42,898 bases of DNA from Rickettsiales bacterium (lineage in GTDB: Bacteria; Pseudomonadota; Alphaproteobacteria; Micavibrionales; GCA-2720935), in NCBI GenBank assembly GCA_002720935.1, contig PBIV01000016.1:13588-56485 (forward strand). Direction: 5' to 3'. This document shows positions 37,701 through 42,898 of the stretch, one piece after another; the first letter of the stretch is position 1; every line of letters starts with the position of its first letter. Below the pieces are notes generated by a model. The model made no database searches. It was not told the DNA's origin and was given only the letters and a program-made list of their open reading frames with translations. The translations under genes and the position numbers were made by a program.

Positions 37701-38283
37701 AGCGTTCTAAATTAGTTGTTGTTGCACGAAGGCGAAGCTCTGCTTCATGGCGTCTTGCATGAAGACCAGAAATGCCCGCGGCATCTTCTAAAATACGGCG
37801 GCGATCTTTTGGTTTCGAGCGGATAATACCTGTAATGCGTCCTTGTGAGACAAGTGCAGGTGAGTTTGCTCCACTGACCAAATCAGCAAATAAAAGCTGA
37901 ACATCTTTTGCACGAACAGATTTCCCATTGATTGAATAGTCAGATCCTTGCCCACGGGAAATTTTACGTGTAACCTCTATGCTTGGTTCATTCATGTAAG
38001 GAGGAGGGGCGGTGCCATCGCTATTATCTAATATGAGCGTTACTTCAGCAGAGGTTCGGGCCGCTTTGCGATCTGTACCATTAAAAATGACATCTTCCAT
38101 GCCATCGCCACGAAGGCGTTTAGCCGATGTCTCACCCATAACCCAGCCAAGGGCTTCTAGTAAATTTGATTTACCACAGCCATTGGGGCCGACAACACCT
38201 GTTTTACCAGGGCCGATCTCAATTTCCTCCGGATACGGGAATGATTTAAACCCGCTGAGTTTTAATTTTGTATACTGTACCAT
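34780..38283 (-). CDS. smc: Chromosome segregation ATPase SMC
   Basis: 1167 aa: [44 protein letters not shown], coiled coils and hinge, [40 protein letters not shown]. Confidence 0.97.
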   Translation of the reverse strand: [1167 protein letters not shown]

Positions 38284-38346
38284 GTGAAATGACAGTATAG
38301 GAAAGCTTTAGGGGGGAGTGCAATTTAAAAAAGCAGTTATACACAG

Positions 38347-38383
38347 AAAAAAAGCGCTTTTTACACAAGAAAAGCGCCTTTTT
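38347..38383 (-). terminator. Rho-independent terminator downstream of the dsbA-family gene
   Basis: Reverse strand AAAAAGGCGCTTTT-CTTGTGTA-AAAAGCGCTTTTTTT, between the dsbA-like stop and the smc start. Confidence 0.75.
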
Positions 38384-38419
38384 CGTTATTTTATTAATAT
38401 TAAAATGTTGTGTAGAGGG

Positions 38420-39130
38420 TTATTCCGATAATTTTTCAATAACGCGTTCAAATTCTTCTACAGAGCGGACACCTGTGAATTTTTCGATTCGCCCCGCAGA
38501 ATTGAAGAATACAAAGCTCGGTGTAGAGCTAATTTCATATTGATCTTTTGCTTCTTGCATAACGCTAAGGATAGCTGTATCAAGGTTTTCATTATCTAAA
38601 CATTCGCCAAAGGCTTGTTCTGATAGGCCAGCAAGGCGCGCCATTTGTGAGAAATCTTTTAAGCGATCTTGTGAAGCCATCCAGTTTTCTTGAGTTTCAA
38701 ATAACATTGCAACCATACCTTTATGGCGAGATTCATCAACACAATGTGTTAATTTTGAAGCCATTAGGGCAGGGCCATTTAATGGAAAGTCTTTAAAAAT
38801 AAATTTTAACTTACCTGTATCAACAAGCTTTTCTTTAACCTGTGGATACACATCACGGAAGAATGTCCCACAATGACCACAAGAATAAGAGGCATATTCA
38901 ACAACGGTAATAGGGGCGTCATCTTCGCCGATTACATATTCATGTAAAACATCTGGTGTTTGTGCCGGTGCGCTTGCAGCCTCTAATGATACTGTTAAAT
39001 CATCATTTGATACGGATGATGTTTGTGTGCTATCAGCCCCGCTAAAGCTTGATGGGTTTGCTATATAGAAAACGATAGCTGCGGCAATGATAGCCATTAC
39101 AAATATAAGTGCGATTTTTTTACCAGACAT
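38420..39130 (-). CDS. DsbA-family thioredoxin-fold protein
   Basis: N-terminal membrane anchor/signal; EYASYSCGHCGTFFRDVYPQVKEKL with CGHC; SSTPSFVFFN cis-Pro loop. Confidence 0.93.
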   Translation of the reverse strand: MSGKKIALIFVMAIIAAAIVFYIANPSSFSGADSTQTSSVSNDDLTVSLEAASAPAQTPDVLHEYVIGEDDAPITVVEYASYSCGHCGTFFRDVYPQVKEKLVDTGKLKFIFKDFPLNGPALMASKLTHCVDESRHKGMVAMLFETQENWMASQDRLKDFSQMARLAGLSEQAFGECLDNENLDTAILSVMQEAKDQYEISSTPSFVFFNSAGRIEKFTGVRSVEEFERVIEKLSE

Positions 39131-39153
39131 ATTAACTTCCCTTTTATAAGTCT

Positions 39154-39651
39154 TTAAGATTCGTTTCGTTCTTTGTTTTTTAAATATAAGCTTTGTCCCA
39201 AATTTTTCAAAGCTTCCTTTAAATTTTCATCAGAAATATCTTTTAAATTCTCGTCTAAATCTTTTCGCTCGCTTCGGGATAACCCTTTTGTACGAGTTCC
39301 AAGCTTATTCGTAACTTTTTTAGGATTGGTTACAGTGTCATGTTGAATTTTTATACTTCCAACAGCACGATAGCCAAAAAAGAGATTTATTTTTTCGATC
39401 CAGAGGTTTTGCTCATGTTGAAGAACAGTGGCGTTAGCGCTATTGACCAAGATAACCAAAGTTGCTTCGGTTTTTGTCTCATTCACGCGCTTACTTTTTG
39501 CAAAAGAGATATTGATGGGCGTTGCAAGCTTTGCTTTTTCAGCACCAATGATAGAAGACCAGTTTTGTATCAGCTGTCCAAAAAGAAGACCTTTTTTTCC
39601 AAGGCTTTCTTTTGTGATGTCTGACATGAAACGGGATATTGATTTCATCAA
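39154..39651 (-). CDS. DUF721/DciA-like protein
   Basis: FGQLIQNWSSIIGAEKAKLATPINISFAKSKR...TLVILVNSANATVLQHEQNLWIEKINLFFGYRAVGSIKI; conserved position between dsbA and mutY. Confidence 0.8.
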   Translation of the reverse strand: MMKSISRFMSDITKESLGKKGLLFGQLIQNWSSIIGAEKAKLATPINISFAKSKRVNETKTEATLVILVNSANATVLQHEQNLWIEKINLFFGYRAVGSIKIQHDTVTNPKKVTNKLGTRTKGLSRSERKDLDENLKDISDENLKEALKNLGQSLYLKNKERNES

Positions 39652-39687
39652 TAATTTATTCTTACTTTTTAGCTGATTAATTTTTGA

Positions 39688-40854
39688 GTGCTTGAATTAA
39701 ATCACATCATGACCCATATTGCACATATGAATAAGGATTTATCCCCAAGAAATTTTGAAATTGTGAATGAAATTGACGGTTTTGAAGTGAAGGCTTTTCA
39801 AAAAGACTTGCTTGATTGGTATGATCGCCATCAAAGAGAGCTACCTTGGCGCGTCAGAAACTTTGCTGACACAAACCCATATTATGTTTGGCTCTCTGAA
39901 GTTATGTTGCAACAAACAACGATTGCAACGGTTAAAGATTATTTCTTAAAATTCATTGATAAATGGCCAACGTTAAAAGATTTTGCCAGTGCTAGCGAGG
40001 ATGAAGTTTTAGCCGCTTGGTCGGGGCTTGGCTATTATTCAAGAGCTAGGAACCTATATAAAGCGGCTCAAACATTAAAAAATGATTTTAACCATCAATT
40101 GCCCGATCAGCAAAGTGAGCTTTTAAAACTCTCAGGGATTGGGGATTACACAAGTGCAGCCATTACAGCAATTGCTTTTAACAAACAAGCAACAGTGTTG
40201 GATGGGAATATTGAACGTGTTGTATCCCGTATTTTTAAAATCGAAGAAAAATTGCCAAAAGCAAAACCTGTATATAAAGAGTATACGCATTATTTAGCTC
40301 AAGACCCCATGGACAGGCATTCAGATTATGCCCAAGCAATGATGGATTTAGGGGCAACGATTTGCACACCTAAAAATCCAAAATGCATGTTGTGTCCTGT
40401 TCGCTCTCATTGTGAAGCGGGGCAAAAGGGAATTGCAGAAGCCTATCCTAAAAAAGAAGCGAAGAAGAAAAAGCCAAAAAAATATACAAATGCTTATGTT
40501 CTATTTGATGATAAAGGGCGTATCTTTATGCGTAAAAGGGATGAGAAGGGCATGCTAGCCAATCTGTATGAGGTTCCAACATCGCAGTGGTTGCAGTCCA
40601 AAAAAGAGGCTAAATCAGATAAATTAATTGATCATAATGATTTAGAAGAGATTTCAGGCGAAGTAAAACACAGTTTTACCCATTTTGACTTTTTTATTAA
40701 AGTTTATGTAGGGAATTTTAACGATTTAGAGCTATCCTTAAAAGAGTTGGAACAAAATTCAAATGATTCTAGATGGATTGCCCAAGATGATTTTGAACAA
40801 TTTGGTATACCAACTTTGGTTAAAAAAATTATTTATCATGCGGTAAAAGGATAA
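39688..40854 (+). CDS. mutY: A/G-specific adenine glycosylase
   Basis: LPWRVRNFADTNPYYVWLSEVMLQQTTIATVKDYF, HhH LKLSGIGDYTSAAITAIAF, Fe-S cysteines CTPKNPKCMLCPVRSHC, C-terminal Nudix-like domain. True start may be ATG 39709 or 39727 rather than GTG 39688. Confidence 0.95.
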   Translation: MLELNHIMTHIAHMNKDLSPRNFEIVNEIDGFEVKAFQKDLLDWYDRHQRELPWRVRNFADTNPYYVWLSEVMLQQTTIATVKDYFLKFIDKWPTLKDFASASEDEVLAAWSGLGYYSRARNLYKAAQTLKNDFNHQLPDQQSELLKLSGIGDYTSAAITAIAFNKQATVLDGNIERVVSRIFKIEEKLPKAKPVYKEYTHYLAQDPMDRHSDYAQAMMDLGATICTPKNPKCMLCPVRSHCEAGQKGIAEAYPKKEAKKKKPKKYTNAYVLFDDKGRIFMRKRDEKGMLANLYEVPTSQWLQSKKEAKSDKLIDHNDLEEISGEVKHSFTHFDFFIKVYVGNFNDLELSLKELEQNSNDSRWIAQDDFEQFGIPTLVKKIIYHAVKG

Positions 40855-41762
40855 TGAACAATAAACGTTTATCATCATATTTAATTCTTGCGGTAGCTTT
40901 CGTGCTTTTAAGTATGGGAAGTGCCTCGGCAAATCCATTCGCGGCTAGTGCTTCTAATAGCTCTAAGGGTAATGCCAACCCATTAACCGATGAAGACAGA
41001 CCAGCACAAGGATCAAACGCTGTTCAATCTAACAATTATTCGCCCTCTACAAATCTTGGGGATACAACAGATAGTGTTAAACAGAGCGATTTTGATTTAG
41101 AGATGGATGGGCAAACATACAGGCAAGTTAACTTACAAAATCTTTTCGACTTAGCCCTAATGGTTGGATCGAGGAGTTTAGATGATGAATATACATTAGC
41201 AGATTATGCCCGTGTTCATTATTGTGAAATTTATCAGGATTTTTATGAGAATGAATATCAATGGCTAAATGTAAGTAAAGGCATCAAGAATGATTTTTCA
41301 AAAAAAGTTGATGATATTCCACGTCATTACTTCTTTAGAGCCGATATTGAAATTGATCGCTATGATCCAGATATCAGGGCGTTCCCGTTCTCTAGAACAT
41401 CTAAATTAGAAAATGTTGGACGTGTTCAATTTTATACCTTTAGCGAAACGCAAGAGGTTTGTGGTTTATATGGCTTTGATGAAATGCCATCTGTTTTCTT
41501 TTTAAACCCGACAAACAGGATTAATTTAAGCTCATTAAAAATTGATAGTGATGAAGAATTAAAGCAAATCTCTCTGTTACCAAAAAACTACAAAGGCAAT
41601 AGAACCATTTATGCGGTGTTCTTCTTTACGATTAATGGATATGATCTGGTTAATGAGAATGCAGGTAATTTAGAAACAGTCGATTTATTGGGAAGTATTG
41701 ATCGAATTGTTTATTATGAAGACCCGTATTTAGAAGTGCCGATTAAGGTTGCTGATTTTTAA
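40854..41762 (+). CDS. Exported hypothetical protein
   Basis: Signal peptide (YLILAVAFVLLSMGSASANPFA), low-complexity linker, then a globular region with two Cys; TAATG overlap with the mutY stop. Confidence 0.75.
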   Translation: MNNKRLSSYLILAVAFVLLSMGSASANPFAASASNSSKGNANPLTDEDRPAQGSNAVQSNNYSPSTNLGDTTDSVKQSDFDLEMDGQTYRQVNLQNLFDLALMVGSRSLDDEYTLADYARVHYCEIYQDFYENEYQWLNVSKGIKNDFSKKVDDIPRHYFFRADIEIDRYDPDIRAFPFSRTSKLENVGRVQFYTFSETQEVCGLYGFDEMPSVFFLNPTNRINLSSLKIDSDEELKQISLLPKNYKGNRTIYAVFFFTINGYDLVNENAGNLETVDLLGSIDRIVYYEDPYLEVPIKVADF

Positions 41763-42196
41763 GCAACAGCCTTGATATCAATATCATCGTTTAATGATAC
41801 GGTATGATAATCCGCTTTTGTTCTCTCTATTTCGCACCCAACTGTAACACTGCCCGATAGAATGTCTGGCTTTGTTGTTTTAATTTTGACGGTTAGGGTA
41901 GGTGTTTGTGTGCAAATCCGCTTTGCTAAGCGTTCAGAAAACTCTTCAACCATATCAATGTGGCCGCATTCTTCTAAAATAGCTTCGATCATTTGAATAT
42001 ATTCAACGTAATTTTGGCTTTGCTCGATATATATTTTATTCTCATTGCTCCAAAGAGAAGAAGTGTCAATCTCAATCACGGCTTCAATAGAAATGATAAG
42101 GCGTTGTTTAACACCTTTTTCAAACTCTAAAAGCCCGATATCAGCTTGAGTTTCGTAGTTTTCTACAAAGAGTTTAAAACGTTTATTTGTGCTCAT
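41759..42196 (-). CDS. Dihydroneopterin aldolase (FolB)-like protein
   Basis: DIGLLEFEKGVKQRLIISIEAVIEID...YVEYIQMIEAILEECGHIDMVEEFSERLAKRI fits the FolB tunnel fold; directly downstream of ccrM. Confidence 0.7.
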   Translation of the reverse strand: MSTNKRFKLFVENYETQADIGLLEFEKGVKQRLIISIEAVIEIDTSSLWSNENKIYIEQSQNYVEYIQMIEAILEECGHIDMVEEFSERLAKRICTQTPTLTVKIKTTKPDILSGSVTVGCEIERTKADYHTVSLNDDIDIKAVA

Positions 42197-42898
42197 TTAA
42201 GAGACAATAGCCGATCTTATTTCAGAGCGCAACTCATCAATTGGAATTAATTCTCCGTCTTTCTCATAGTGCCAGAAAGTCCAGCCATTGCAAGACGGTG
42301 CGCCTTGTAATTGTGCGCCAACTTTATGGATTGAACCACGATGTTTCATGCCAGGAACGGTTGAAACCAAATGACCATCTGCTCTAACTTTTGCGGTAAA
42401 GCGTTTTTTCTTATCATATAGAACATCGCCAGTCTCTAGCATGCCATTTTCAAGTAGATTTCCGAATGGAACTCTTGGCTGCTCGCGCTTTTGAATGGCC
42501 TTGATAAGCTCTTTATCATCGAATTTCTGAATGTCTTTGATGCGCTCTCTAGCAGCTTCAACATATTCTTTTTCTTGTTCTAGGCCGATGAAGTTACGCC
42601 CTAATTTTTTCGCAACAGCACCCGTTGTACCTGTACCAAAGAATGGGTCTAAAACAACATCATCAATCTTTGTTGAGGCTAAGATAACTCTGTGAAGGAG
42701 TGATTCAGGTTTTTGTGTTGGGTGTAATTTCTTACCATCATCGCCCTTTAAACGCTCTGATCCTGTGCAAAGGGGGAGGTACCAATCACTTCTCATCTGG
42801 AGGTCATCATTTAAACTTTTCATTGAATCATAGTTGAACTGATATTTTGATTTTTGTGATTTTGATGCCCAGATCATAGTTTCATGGGCATTTGTAAA
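42197..42898 (-). CDS. ccrM: CcrM-type adenine DNA methyltransferase (GANTC specificity expected), 5' end outside the window
   Basis: Open to the window edge (FTNAHETMIWASKSQKSKYQFN); LHPTQKPESLLHRVILAST, DPFFGTGTTGAVAKKLGRNFIGLE; CcrM C-terminal extension (HRGSIHKVGAQLQGAPSCNGWTFWHYE). Confidence 0.93.
   Translation of the reverse strand, partial: FTNAHETMIWASKSQKSKYQFNYDSMKSLNDDLQMRSDWYLPLCTGSERLKGDDGKKLHPTQKPESLLHRVILASTKIDDVVLDPFFGTGTTGAVAKKLGRNFIGLEQEKEYVEAARERIKDIQKFDDKELIKAIQKREQPRVPFGNLLENGMLETGDVLYDKKKRFTAKVRADGHLVSTVPGMKHRGSIHKVGAQLQGAPSCNGWTFWHYEKDGELIPIDELRSEIRSAIVS

Noticed and set aside
1-42898. CRISPR arrays, IS elements, prophage, toxin-antitoxin or retron-like modules
   Set aside because: No direct repeat arrays, transposases, integrases, phage structural genes, reverse transcriptase or nuclease/TA gene pairs seen; the ccrM methyltransferase lacks a partner restriction gene within the window and matches the cell-cycle orphan type.

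Overview
The window is AT-rich, gene-dense chromosome from an alphaproteobacterium. That call is an inference from a CcrM-type methyltransferase next to folB, the paired atpF/atpF' b and b' subunits, and the rsfS-rlmH-envC-ctpA-yibQ-rppH and smc-dsbA-DUF721-mutY gene strings. Most of it is core genome: LPS and phospholipid synthesis (hldE, psd, pssA plus a second CDP-alcohol phosphatidyltransferase), hslVU, comM, a FlaA1/CapD-like epimerase/dehydratase, cysQ, suhB, rpmE, efp, fba, recX, hslO, trkH, rppH, ctpA, envC, rlmH, rsfS, the F0 ATP synthase genes, smc, a dsbA-family gene, mutY, folB and the 3' part of ccrM. I found no rRNA, tRNA, CRISPR array, prophage, IS element or recognisable defence island, and no convincing new multi-gene system. 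The most interesting signals are: (1) a lineage-type hypothetical gene split by one in-frame TAG in a TAG-CAA-CTG context (nonsense mutation or readthrough); (2) four of eight convergent gene pairs sharing the same 4-nt TTAA overlap, which nests two TAA stops; (3) a Pro-1 tautomerase (CHMI-like) gene inside the psd-pssA operon; (4) a CDP-alcohol phosphatidyltransferase with an expanded catalytic motif; (5) a hairpin between atpB and atpE whose T-tract faces antisense to the operon; (6) several exported or orphan hypothetical proteins.
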